64,000 bases of DNA from Mactra quadrangularis (Eukaryota; Mollusca; Bivalvia; Venerida; Mactridae), in the NCBI GenBank assembly GCA_025267735.1, contig CM046304.1, positions 13,454,001 through 13,518,000 of the forward strand, written 5' to 3'. Position numbers and translations under genes: made by a program. Of this stretch, positions 1-10,440 are shown one piece after another. Within the stretch, counting starts at the first letter, position 1. Every line of letters starts with the position of its first letter. The notes below the pieces were generated by a model. That model was not told the origin of the DNA and searched no databases. It worked only from the letters and a program-made list of their open reading frames with translations.

Positions 1-1470
1 TCAATGGGTCTTCAATGATGAATGGGTCTTCATTGCTGGGCTTTATTGCTCAATGGGTCTTCAATGATGAATGGGTCTTCATTGCAGGGCTTTATTGCTC
101 AATGGGTCTTCAATGATGAATGGGTCTTCATTGCTGGGCTTTATTGCTCAATGGGTCTTCAATGATGAATCGGTCTTCATTGCTGGGCTTTATTGCTCAA
201 TGGGTCTTCAATGATGAATGGGTCTTCATTGCTGGGCTTTATTGCTCAATGGGTCTTCAATGATGAATCGGTCTTCATTGCTGGTCTTTATTGCTCAATG
301 GGTCTTCAATTATGAATCGGTCTTCATTGCTGGGCTTTATTGCTCAATGGGTCTTCAATGATGAATCGGTCTTCATTGCTGGTCTTTATTGCTCAATGGG
401 TCTTCAATGATGAATCGGTCTTCATTGCTGGTCTTTATTGCTCAATGGGTCTTCAATGATGAATCGGTCTTCATTGCTGGTCTTTATTGCTCAATGGGTC
501 TTCAATGATGAATCGGTCTTCATTGCTGGTCTTTATTGCTCAATGGGTCTTCAATGATGAATCGGTCTTCATTGCTGGTCTTTATTGCTCAATGGGTCTT
601 CAATGATGAATGGGTCTTTATTGCTGGGCTTTATTGCTCAATGGGTCTTCAATGATGAATCGGTCTTCATTGCTGGTCTTTATTGCTCAATGGGTATTCA
701 ATGATGAATGGGTCTTCATTGAGGGGCTTTATTGCTCAATGGGTCTTCAATGATGAATGGGTCATTGTTGGGCTTTATTGCTCAATGGGTCTTCAATGAT
801 GAATGGGTCATTGTTGGGCTTTATTGCTCAATGGGTCTTCAATGATGAATGGGTCATTGTTGGGCTTTATTGCTCAATGGGTCTTCAATGATGAATGGGT
901 CATTGTTGGGCTTTATTGCTCAATGGGTCTTCAATGATGAATGGGTCATTGCTGGGCTTTATTGCTCAATGGGTCTTCAATGATGAAAGTTCTTCATTGC
1001 TGAGCTTTATTGCTCAATGGGTCTTCAATGATGAAAGTTCTTCATTGCTGGGCTTTATTGCTCAATGGGTCTTCAATGATGAATGGGTCATTGTTGGGCT
1101 TTATTGCTCAATGGGTCTTCAATGATGAATGGGTCATTGTTGGGCTTTATTGCTCAATGGGTCTTCAATGATGAATGGGTCATTGTTGGGCTTTATTGCT
1201 CAATGGGTCTTCAATGATGAAAGTTCTTCATTGCTGGGCTTTACTTCTCAATGGGTCTTCAATGATGGTTGGTTAAATGGCTTTCAATGATGAATGGGTC
1301 TTCATTGCTGGGCTTTATTGCTAAATTGGTCTTAAATGATAAATGGGTCTTTGTTGCTGGACATTATCGCTCAATTGGTCTTCTGTTCTATTGCTAAATG
1401 GGCTCCCGTTACTTAAGGTCTTCATTGCTGACTATGAGTCTTCATTTATAAATGGGTCTTCATTTTTGAA
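1..1470. repeat. 46/49-bp minisatellite array running off the left edge
   Basis: About 26 head-to-tail units based on TCAATGGGTCTTCAATGATG followed by a GGGTCTTCATTGCTGGGC-like half. Units are 49 bp up to about 735; from there a 46-bp variant lacking three bases (GGGTCATTGTTGGG) dominates to about 1210. After 1250 the units become degenerate and fade out by about 1470. Each unit is itself built from imperfect copies of a short AATGGGTCTTCA motif, so it grew from a smaller repeat. The array starts before base 1. The 76-codon frame inside it follows the repeat and is not a gene. Confidence 0.97.
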
Positions 1471-2135
1471 TGGGTCTACTTGTTTATAATAATAGTATAT
1501 TCTGTCTATTCCATTGCAACAGAAATATTTGTGTTAAGTATTTTATTTTTTTGATTATTCTATGTTATCAGTGAAATACTGTAGTGTACCATGGAATGTT
1601 AAATGTCAATCTATATATACAGTACATATATATTGATTCAGTAAGATAATGTGATTCTACCCACAGCCTAGACACAGTGCATACCTAACTTACTGTTCCC
1701 TGTGAAGTTTTCTCAACTTTGAAAGTATAAAGGTCAAACCTCTATATCTATCTATACTCTCTGATTTATTGAAAGGCAGATAAAACTTTATGAATATTTA
1801 ATCAATACATTGATGACAGGCTTTCTACTTAGGTAGATAAGTTTATATTTTATGTTGCTATATTTTGTGTGTGAGATATTTGTTTGCTTTTATATACTCC
1901 TTTAGTTGACACTGTGCCTATATACCATGTGAGTTATTGTGGTCAGTGTGGGTCAAAATAACTAAACCAATGACCATCAATGCATCCATCCTCTTCAATT
2001 ATAATGAGGAAAGGTGTGATTATTTTTTGTTGTTTTAGCACATAGTACTCATGTTCTAAACATATTATTGTAGTCTGTGAACCCCTGGCAGATTCAGAAG
2101 TTGTATCATGTCTTAACCATTATTTTATGTTGGGT
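1471..2135. other. Unannotated intronic sequence
   Basis: AT-rich single-copy-looking DNA with no open frame of note, no tandem structure and no inverted repeat that I can see. Confidence 0.6.
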
Positions 2136-2275
2136 TTGATGCCATAGCAATATGTTGTGTAGGTCATAATAAGTTGGTCTGTCAACCTACCCAATGTACC
2201 TGGAATTGAACACACAACCCCTCTGTTAGTAAAATAGTGTGCTATCCACTGAGCTAGTTGGGTGGACATAAACCA
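2136..2275 (-). mobile_element. tRNA-derived SINE fragment (family A), reverse
   Basis: On the minus strand this has a tRNA-like head: an A-box-like stretch (complement of CTATCCACTGAGCTAGTTGGG) and a B-box-like GTTCAATTCC. The distal part matches the tail of the fuller copies at 28614-28890 and 23219-23420 (complement of TGGGTTTGATGCC and GTCAACCTACCC). The middle of the element is missing, so this is an internally deleted copy. Confidence 0.7.
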
Positions 2276-2990
2276 ACCATCCTAATTAGTGATCTACTTT
2301 AACAGGATATCTCAAATTTTGAAAAGATTTAAAAGGACATTAATATTGAAAATGTATTGAGGGAACTCCCTTCAATTTTGAAAACATAAGGGGACTTTCT
2401 TAGATTCTGTTGCGAAATCACACTATAAAATGTATGTTTGATATCATATGAAGACTGGAGAAGTGTACTTTTATGTATCAGTCTAATGTTTATCTCTAAA
2501 ATTCTTACATTGTTTTCTCACTAATGATACATAAATAAAATTTAAGATAGAATTATGTCAACATTGTTTACTTCTGAACTTCTAAAACAACTGTCTTCTA
2601 TCATTGACTAAATCTATTTACTTAAACCTGTATGTTTGTACTGTAGTTGTGATGTACTAATTATTCAGGAAGAATAAAAAGGTAGAGTGTACTGGCTGGC
2701 TGATATCAAAAACTTTACAAAATGATGAGGGGAATTTTTGACATATCCTGGTGTGATGGTGTGGTACGGTTATGATTTTAAAAGGTCATTTAATGTTCTG
2801 AATCATTTTTTAAGGAAAGGACCATTTTGAATAGTGTGTCTGTCTGTTTGCTCATTTAGTATTGTGTCTTCAACCCCTGAATCCAGGGGTTGTGGGATTC
2901 CTAGGCAGGACAATCATACCTTTATGGAGTTAAGACATGAAATATTTTCTGCAGCTTTATTCAGCGCAGTTGTCTAAGCCAACAAGTCTT
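2276..2990. other. Unannotated intronic sequence with one SINE-head scrap
   Basis: Mostly featureless AT-rich sequence. Around 2835-2960 the string GGGATTCCTAGGCAGGACAA followed by ATACCTTTATGGAG resembles the B-box and post-head part of SINE family A on the + strand, but the A-box side is not recognisable. Confidence 0.4.
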
Positions 2991-3500
2991 AACCAAAACA
3001 ATTTGCTGTACCATTCCTGATTGCCCAATGAATTTCTCTTCCTGTATAGTGAAATGGATAAAAGATATTGTACCATTGGTTGGCATTGGACACCATTGGA
3101 CAGTTGTTACTTACTTTTTACTCAGTGTATCATGGGTGACTCACTAAGCTAATTGATTCTACATGCGTAGTGGTATGTTCCTGGCTATTATATATGAATA
3201 TGACGATTCATATAATAAAACTTTAAACAAAAGTATCCATACATAGCGCCAAATATTTTTTAAAGATATATGTTTTTCCTGCCTACAACTTTTGACCTAT
3301 ATTTCAACCAATACAATTTGCTCTACCATAGCTGTTTGTCCAATGAAAATCCTTTACGGTATAAAGAAATGGTTAAAACACATGACACCATTGGCTATTT
3401 GTGATAAACAGTGGTGCGTAGCACGTACAGTAGCTGCTGACTATTTACTCTGTGTGTAATGAGTGACCCACTATGCTAATTGATCACACATTCGTCGTGG
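2990..3500. repeat. Two tandem-like copies of a dispersed repeat
   Basis: Two related segments (2995-3180 and 3300-3490) share CAATTTGCT(C/G)TACCAT, CCAATGAA, GAAATGG(A/T)TAAAA, ACCATTGG and ACTCAGTGTATCATGGGTGACTC-like blocks in the same order. Further copies lie at 41640-41890 (reverse), 42290-42400 and 55139-55300. There are no clear ends or coding capacity, so the class is not determined. Around these blocks and on to 4349 I see no gene. Confidence 0.7.
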
Positions 3501-4349
3501 TACGCACCTTGCGGTATAACTTAACTGAGAATATGACTTGGCGCACGCTCGGAATGGGTTTTCATTTTGTCATATGTAGGCTGCCATTGAGCATTTCTAT
3601 CAAATTGTTTTATGTTCGCCAGAAAAGTAACATAAATCGTTTAGTCATTCTGGAAAGAAGTGATTTTTAATAGAAAATCCATGGCATTGTTATTAAAAAT
3701 AAAGATAATTTTAATTTTAGAATCAGACAGATTTTTCAAATTGACAAATCAGCGAAGTGGCAATATATTAGGGCAAAAATTGTCTGTTGAGGCTGAATTG
3801 CAATTGCAGACAAATTACATTTGACCTATAGTTAATACATGTACGCCATGCATGACCAACATTTATACTTCAACCCGTTGAAAATAAACCCAGCAGAGCG
3901 CTGAATATCTTTTTTAAAGATATTTCTTGTTTTTATATCTAATAGCTAGGTTGTTTAAAATTGTTTAGTTAATTGTGCCACGTTAAAATTCCGTTTAACG
4001 CTTGAGGTTTTAAAGGAACAGTTTTGATGCTATAAGTCCTAGTTTTTGAGTTACTGAGAATGTTATACAAAAAAGGTGTTACCAAACATATTAGGAACAG
4101 CAACAAAAAAAAATTAGCACAGACCTACCACCAAGCCAAAAAGCTAAGAAGGAGATTTAAAAATTATGAAAAAGGGACACAGCAAACAAATAAGGGATAC
4201 AAGAACCTAAGGGTTTTCCTCCTTGGAACAGACAGTGGCTGAATAATTGCCAGCCTGATGTTGATGTGGTAAGAGATGAACAGAACAGAATTTATTATAA
4301 ATAGAATACAAACACACAGTGTTTGTCACTATTACAATACAGTGAGCAG
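3501..4349. other. Unannotated intronic sequence
   Basis: No repeat structure or exon-like segment recognised. The small frames at 4060-4242 and on the opposite strand at 4207-4398 show no family resemblance. Confidence 0.5.
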
Positions 4350-4758
4350 TAGGGCTGTCATGATATACCCAGTATATTGCAATACGCAGCTGCGGCAATA
4401 CGTAACGCGGTACAACTTTGTCGTACTGGTATTTGGTGATATTTTTTATTTCATTGGAAAATTCTTCCCTTCACGAAATAAATGTAGCGAAACGTCAGTT
4501 TTTCCATTGTTCATTCCACCTAACTTAAGTTGCAAGAATTTACCCGGTTGGGGCAAGTCACAGTCCTAAATGACCGTAAATAATTATAGAGGCTCGATTC
4601 TATCTGTAGCTGCATGTAAGATTTGCAATGTTTTTGTTAAATTCAGCGGAGGCACAACAAATCTAAAAGCCCACAATATATCGTGGTACGTATCGCGATA
4701 CAATGCCAGCATATTGCAGTATACAGCGATATGCTTCTGGCATACCGTGGCAGCCCTA
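4350..4758. mobile_element. Non-autonomous hAT element with 8-bp target duplication
   Basis: The element begins TAGGGCTGTCATG and ends (reverse complement) TAGGGCTGCCACGG, a typical hAT inverted end. It is bracketed by a perfect 8-bp direct repeat GTGAGCAG at 4342-4349 and 4759-4766, the target-duplication length of hAT transposases. At 409 bp it cannot encode a transposase, but it retains a scrap of one (see 4570-4680). Confidence 0.92.
4570..4680 (+). pseudogene. Remnant of a BED-type zinc finger from a hAT transposase
   Basis: Inside the 4350-4758 element, one + frame reads ACKICNVFVKFSGGTTNLKA followed by His (Cys codons at 4615 and 4624, His at 4672). This is the core of a BED zinc finger: Cys-x2-Cys, a Gly-Thr-Thr-x-Asn-Leu-Lys stretch, then His. 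BED fingers sit at the N-terminus of hAT transposases and bind the element ends. The second zinc-binding His is replaced (Asn follows directly) and the frame then runs into the element end, so it is non-functional. Upstream, a separate frame (to 4569) ends in a stop just before this one. Confidence 0.75.
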
Positions 4759-4766
4759 GTGAGCAG

Positions 4767-5892
4767 TAAGCCCAAGAGATGCTTCTGTGATTTCTTGCAA
4801 GTTGCTCTTTATCATAGTCATAAGAATGTTTCTCGTAGGGCCAAAGACTAGATATTCTCTCTTGGTCACCACCTAGACACCATAAGTGATAGGGTAAGTG
4901 TTGATATCAGGGCCCAAGTTTCTAGAGTATGTCCAATCCATAGTGCTACTGGTGTTAGAACTTATATTAGGGCTTAGTTTTCATAATTAAGTTAGAAAGT
5001 CTTGGACATTTCCTCTGATGTTTGATAAAAGTTGATTTATGACTCATGATGTCTGTTGGATGCTGTGAGGGGACAATTATCTAGACCCAAGACCAATGAC
5101 TGGCCAAAATTTGCATCTACTGTGTTCATTCATTTATCTGAACTTGTAACTTGGTGATTCAATCATTTGTCTACAACATTTTATAAATAGCATAATGTTT
5201 TATAATTTGGTGACGTGCAAAAGCAATTAAAGCTAAAACATCGACAAAACAAAGAACTTATGTTACTGTGGTTTTTATTTGTATTTGTGCAATGTTGTCC
5301 ATTGTGAGTGACATATAGTGACAAAACTAACACCCACGCTGTGTTTTGATGCATTACCTTGGCAACCAAGTTATATCTATTTTTATATTGTCTGTAACTT
5401 CCTGCAAAATCTTATAGCTTAAGCAAAATATTAAACCTTTCTTAATTAAAGTAGTCTCATTTCAACATGAATCAAAGAGATGTATGATAGCATTTTTATC
5501 ATCTATTACTGTAGTAAAGTAAGAGCTTGTGGGATAGTTTTTTTGGAGGGGGGATAAATACCCCACCCACTCAGTTTCTGTTAGAAAATTATAAATTATA
5601 GGTGTTGTCTCTTCTTATGATAGTTACTCATTATCTCATGTGAATATTAAGATTATTATGAGTGGTTTTTATAATGACTCATGAATGGTTTTATTATTCT
5701 TGTTCAATAATAGAAGTACGGAAAGCATGCCATTTTGTAATAATGTAATTGAATGTGATTTACAACACTTATTAATAATTTTTCTGTCATTTTCATATTG
5801 TGGTGGTCAGCCTGACTGTCTGTCCCTGATGAGACATAAATCTCTGAACCTAAGCTCATACCTATTAATTGCCAAATTTGTTGACAAAGACC
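4767..5892. other. Unannotated intronic sequence
   Basis: No exon, inverted repeat or tandem structure recognised. There is a short G-run near 5545 and A/T-rich sequence elsewhere. Confidence 0.5.
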
Positions 5893-6185
5893 CTATTTGA
5901 TATAAAGGTGCTTTGAGCCGCCTTAATGCTAGGTTAGTTAGTAGAAATCAATTGAGGGATCGTTGGTTCAATTCCCAGGCAGGACATACTTTCATGGAAT
6001 TTGGTCATTAAAAATATATCTACCGTCATTCTCTTTCCTACCACTGATTCTAAATCATGTAGGGCAGTTGTCAGTCACTGATGGAAGTATGTGCCTTGTT
6101 ACTGGTGAACAGGTAAATCCAGAGATTATCCTTTCCAGGAACAATGAGTTAGTTGACCAACACCTGTGATATGATTTATACAATG
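5893..6185 (+). mobile_element. tRNA-derived SINE (family A), near full length
   Basis: The + strand shows a degenerate tRNA-like head with a B-box-like GGTTCAATTCC (about 5967-5978), then a conserved body (CATTCTCTTTCCTACCAC, AGTTGTCAGTCACTGA, AAGTATGTGCC) and the tail TCCTTTCCAGGAACAATGAG, GTTGACCAACACC, ACAATGTGTTACCATAGTGG. The same order of blocks is seen in reverse at 28614-28890, 47312-47505 and 23219-23420. Confidence 0.75.
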
Positions 6186-6452
6186 TGTTACCATAGTGGT
6201 AAACCCACCAAAAAAACACAAAAACAATTGACTTATTTTGAAATGAGACAAATTGTTGCACTCCTAGTTAAAATGTATAAATATTCATAATATAAGGATA
6301 TTTAAATCTACATTAATCATACTGGGGTTGGTATGCATGTCATAGTTTATTACAGTTGACTGTAGTGTTCGTATGATAAATTATGATTCAAGTATTTGTT
6401 ATATATTTATAATGAAGTACTGTTACACAATTATGTCTTATTTTAGTACATA

Positions 6453-6584
6453 TAGTACCCACCAAAAGTTTGGAGACATTTTCAGATTGAAGGCTTATTG
6501 AATAGCTTTTAGCTACAATTTGATAACTGTTTATTTTGAAATGCTTAGTAGTTTCTTTTGTCTCCCAACTTTTGGTGGGTACTG
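6453..6584. mobile_element. Tc1/mariner-type MITE, TA target site
   Basis: A 132-bp element with inverted ends: TAGTACCCACCAAAAGTT at the left and, reversed, CAGTACCCACCAAAAGTT at the right, followed on both sides by a GGAGAC-type block. TA dinucleotides flank both ends (6451-6452, 6585-6586). It has no coding capacity. A half copy of the same family lies at about 56560-56603. Confidence 0.88.
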
Positions 6585-6599
6585 TATAATGTAGACATT

Positions 6600-7175
6600 C
6601 TTGCCTCACTATTTGTGTAAGATACTCGTTGGTGTAGACTATAGTTTATTTTAATTCAAATTCTTACATAAAGTCAATAATAAAATTGTCACTTTTATTT
6701 AATTTCATTCATCTGTGGGGCGGGTTTTAAGACATGTGCATTCTTTTTCACCTAATCTAACCTTTAAAGCTGTCTCTATTTAAACTTCTACACTTTAAGT
6801 GAAAAAATGAGTCTGAATCGTGGTTGCCTCCATTTGTATGTAATTAACTGCTAGTTTGAGGGTAATTAAATGAGGGGTTGTCACTTAATGTGTTTAATTC
6901 ATGTCTGGATGATAAAAATTATTTGAATGCTAAGTAGTCTCAGCATTCTACAGTCCTCGCAAGGTGTGTTTTTTCTTTCCTCCATATTAGAGAGTGTTTT
7001 AATAATGTCTGGCTTTCCTATATAAATGACTTAATTACATTTTAATACCTGGATGATGTAAGATGTACATATATACAAAGGGGACTGGTTGCTATGGTGA
7101 TTGAGAAATAGTTTACAATTTTACATTTCGGTTTTAAAAGGATATGAATAAGGAAAATGGTTATGAAAATATGAA
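6600..7175. other. Unannotated intronic sequence
   Basis: AT-rich, no recognised exon or repeat. Confidence 0.5.
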
Positions 7176-7184
7176 ATGTTGGGT

Positions 7185-7500
7185 TTTTATAATTATACCC
7201 TCCCAAAATGTTAGGGGTATATTGGAGTTAGCTTGTCGGTCTGTTGGTTGGTTGGTCTGTAGCTTTTTCTTGCCCACTTAATTTCTCAGCACCTATTTTA
7301 CGGATTTAATTCAAACTTGACACATATACCAGATTTCAGGCAGACATGTGCATATCCCATTTTGGTGAAGATCTATTGCTGTTTGCAAAACTATATGGCC
7401 CTTTGATGGAAAATCTTGTCCGCTTATTTTCTCAGCACCCATTTTCTTGACAAACACCCATTAGGGGGTACATTATCACATTCAGTAATAGGTCTAGTTT
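7185..7500 (+). repeat. Dispersed repeat family B, copy 1
   Basis: Shares ordered blocks with 36165-36455: TTGGTTGGTCTGTAGCTTTT, ATTTCTCAGCACCT, ACGGATTT, ATATACCAGAT, CAGGCAGACATGTGCATATC, TATGGCCCTTTGATG, TTCTCAGCA, and TTATCACATTCAGT near the end. Both copies keep the order and the roughly 290-bp length, so this is a transposon-like family. I see no inverted ends or target duplication and do not assign a class. Confidence 0.8.
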
Positions 7501-7873
7501 GTTATTGTTGTGTTTGTTAAAAAAAGCTTAATGTTTTTGTGTTATAGTCATACGTCTCTTGGCATTATTTAGGGCACAAAAAGTTATATTTTAAGAATGC
7601 AGTCTACACTGTCATGTCTGTTAGCTTCTTGTTTTGCTCTGAAAGATTTCTGTTTATATATTTCAATGAGGAGTTGTCTATGTGTAACCATATAAAAATC
7701 TTTGCAACTTAGTTACATCATAATGTAGTCAGCTATAAAATTATAAAATGGTTTATATAAGTGTTGTTCTCATATTATTTTAGAATTAATTACCTATGTA
7801 TTACAATATAGAGGTATGTGGCTGACATACAGCTAAAACTTTGTGATACAAAATTGACGAGCTTGGATTTGTA

Positions 7874-8321
7874 TAGGGCTGTAGATCGTTGAGCAAGCAG
7901 CGATCCGATCCGAATCACGATTCATGTGTAGCGATTCACAAATCGAACCACGAATCACTGGTTAATGGAAAAGCATAGATAATTCGTGTAATAACAGAAA
8001 TAAGTGAAGAATTACTGACGCTGCTACTGTAAGGAAAACCATGTACTCCAAACTTTTCTATTACCAGACGTTTTACAGGCATTAATCAAAATTTAATGTG
8101 CATCAATCAAAATTTTGACACAAAATAATTCGGTCCCTACATATATTAAAGTTATCATTATTAGTGCGACATGTTTTCAGTGGTAATTAAACCGAAAATG
8201 ATCTTCCTTTTTTTCCAAAAATTGATCGCAATCCAACGTTTTGGACATGACGAATATTCGTACCCGATTTTCTGGTCGAGGTCGCGAATACCCGAGTACT
8301 CCGATACTCGTGGCAGTCCTA
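7874..8321. mobile_element. Non-autonomous hAT element with 8-bp target duplication
   Basis: Begins TAGGGCTGTAGATCG and ends ACTCGTGGCAGTCCTA. Flanked by a perfect 8-bp direct repeat GATTTGTA (7866-7873 and 8322-8329). The ends share the TAGG(G/A)CTG start of the 4350-4758 element, but the interior differs, with several GATTCRC-like inverted motifs near the left end and ATACTCG-like motifs near the right. The 94- and 65-codon frames crossing it are not conserved proteins. Confidence 0.9.
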
Positions 8322-8334
8322 GATTTGTAGCACA

Positions 8335-8540
8335 TTTGGTTGCATGGCAGGATTTCAAATGTGGTATCTCGAAGGGTTTACAAGTTCAAAACCCTACATG
8401 GGAAGTTATACCTTTCCATGAAAGTTTGACAATATTGTCAACTTTCCTCCATTAATTTAAGGTGTATGTGGAAGGATAGGTGAGCAGTTGCAGACAAAGG
8501 TTCAGGAAAGCCTGTTAAGTGCGCTGGCTTTTCCAAATAA
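8335..8540 (+). mobile_element. tRNA-derived SINE (family B) fragment
   Basis: A B-box-like AAGTTCAAAACCC (about 8380-8392) is followed by TACATGGGAAGTTATACC, TTTCCATGAAAGTTTGA, GTGGAAGGATAGGTG and CAAAGGTTCAGGAAAG, the block order of the well-preserved SINE at 33721-33979. The A-box side is partly recognisable (GGCAGGATTTCAAATG). Confidence 0.65.
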
Positions 8541-9119
8541 CCTTAATTGTCACAGCACCTAGCGTAATCAATAGATTTGTTTCAAGTAGATAATCAAACT
8601 GGCTCTAACTCTCCAGTTTTCCAACATTTTGTTGTCTGAGACTGTTCATTATTAATATTATATGGCTTTAAATGTTTCTGCTTGTCATTGTTTTAATACA
8701 GTTCAAAGGTCTCTATGTTATACACATTATAATATAACTAACTAATGTTTTATAATAATAATAAAATCTTTATTTCTTCATGGAAATGGTTGACATCTTT
8801 ATTATTACAATGTTTTTATTATATTATTCTCCACTCTGCCTTGCAAGAATGTATGTAACATTTTAATTATTTTGATGTTTGAAGAAATACAATGCATGTT
8901 GGTTGCAATGATTCAGTGGGTCAGTGTAAAACTAGTCTACATCCATCTATATTTACATATATTTAGACAAGTTTTGCCCTGATGCATCATATTGCTTATA
9001 GCTAGAATTCCTTTTCTAGAAACTTGTAATCTTCATTTTGAATACTCAAGTGGTAGCGGGGTTTGTTGAATAAGTTTTTATGTGTGATGTCTTAGAATTA
9101 TTTTTATTGTATGTCTGTA

Positions 9120-10440
9120 CTGTTTGAATTTTATGGAAATTTTCTGACCATCCATTTGTACTGTTTGAATCTGAGTGAAAATTCCTGATTGTGCATCTGT
9201 TCTGTTTGAATCTGAGTGAAAATTCCTGATTGTGCATCTGTTCTGTTTGAATCTGAGTAAAAATTCCTGATTGTGCATTTGTTCTGTTTGAATCTGAGTG
9301 AAAATTTCTGATAATGTATATGTTCTGTTTGTATCTGAGTGAAAATTTCTGATTGTGCATCTGTTCTGTTTGTATCTGAGTGAAAATTTCTGATTGTGCA
9401 TCTGTTCTGTTTGTATCTGAGTGAAAATTTCTGATTGTGCATCTGTTCTGTTTGTATCTGAGTGAAAATTTCTGATTGTGCATCTGTTCTGTTTGTAACG
9501 GATTGAAAATTCCTGATTGTGCATCTGTACTGTTAGTAACTCAGATTGATAATTCCTGATTGTACATCTGTTCTGTTTTTAACTTATTGATAATTCCTGA
9601 TTGTGCATCTGTTCTGTTTGCAACTGATTGATAATTCCTGATTGTGCATCTGTTCTGTTTGTAACTGATTGATAATTTCTGATTGTGCATCAGTTCTGTT
9701 CTGTTTGTAACTGATTGATAATTCCTGATTGTGCGTCTGTTCTGTTTGCAACTGATTGATAATTCCTGATTGTGCATCTGTTCTGTTTGTAACTGATTGA
9801 TAATTTCTGATTGTGCATCAGTTCTGTTCTGTTTGTAACTGATTGATAATTCCTGATTGTGCGTCTGTTCTGTTTGTAACTGATTGATAATTCCTGATTG
9901 TGCGTCTGTTCTGTTTGTAACTGATTGATAATTCCTGATTGTGCATCTGTTCTGTTTGTAACTGATTGATAATTTCTGATAGTGCATCTATTCTGTTCTG
10001 TTTGTAACTAATTGATAATTTCTTGATTGTGCATCTGTTCTGTTTGTAACTGATTGATAATTTCTGATTGTGTATCTGTTCTGTTTGTATCTGGGTGAAA
10101 ATTTCTGATTGTGTATCTGTTCTGTTCTGTTCTGTTTGTAACTGATTGAAAATTTCTGATTGTGCATCTGTTCTGTTTGTATCTGGGTGAAAATTTCTGA
10201 TTGGGTATCTGTTCTGTTTGTATCTGGGTGAAAATTTCTGATTGGGTATCTGTTCTGTTTGTATCTGGGTGAAAATTTCTGATTGGGTATCTGTTCTGTT
10301 TGTATCTGGGTGAAAATTTCTGATTGTGCATGTGTTCTGTTTGAATCTGAGTGAAAATTTCTGATTGTGCATCTGTTCTGTTTGAGTCTGATTGAAAATT
10401 CCTGGTTGTGTATCATTCTTTACTGTTTGAATTTGATAGA
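9120..10440. repeat. 41-bp minisatellite array
   Basis: About 31 tandem units of the type CTGTTCTGTTTGTATCTGAG plus TGAAAATTTCTGATTGTGCAT. Period is 41 bp, measured from successive ATTCCTG blocks at 9181 and 9222. Two sub-families occupy blocks: GAATCTGAGTGAAAAT units on both sides and TAACTGATTGATAAT units in the middle (about 9560-10060). Some units carry an extra TCTGT pentamer (near 9690, 9830, 10120). Because 41 is not a multiple of 3, a stop-free unit is stop-free in all three frames, which explains several overlapping 100-180-codon minus-strand frames. These are not genes. Confidence 0.97.

Noticed and set aside
4060..4242. 60-codon Lys-rich frame
   Set aside because: Composition follows local A-richness; no motif, no splice context.
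9046..10416. Several 100-184-codon minus-strand frames (FSLRYKQNRCTIRN repeats)
   Set aside because: They follow a 41-bp minisatellite in all three frames; no start context, no splice support, and no non-repeat domain.
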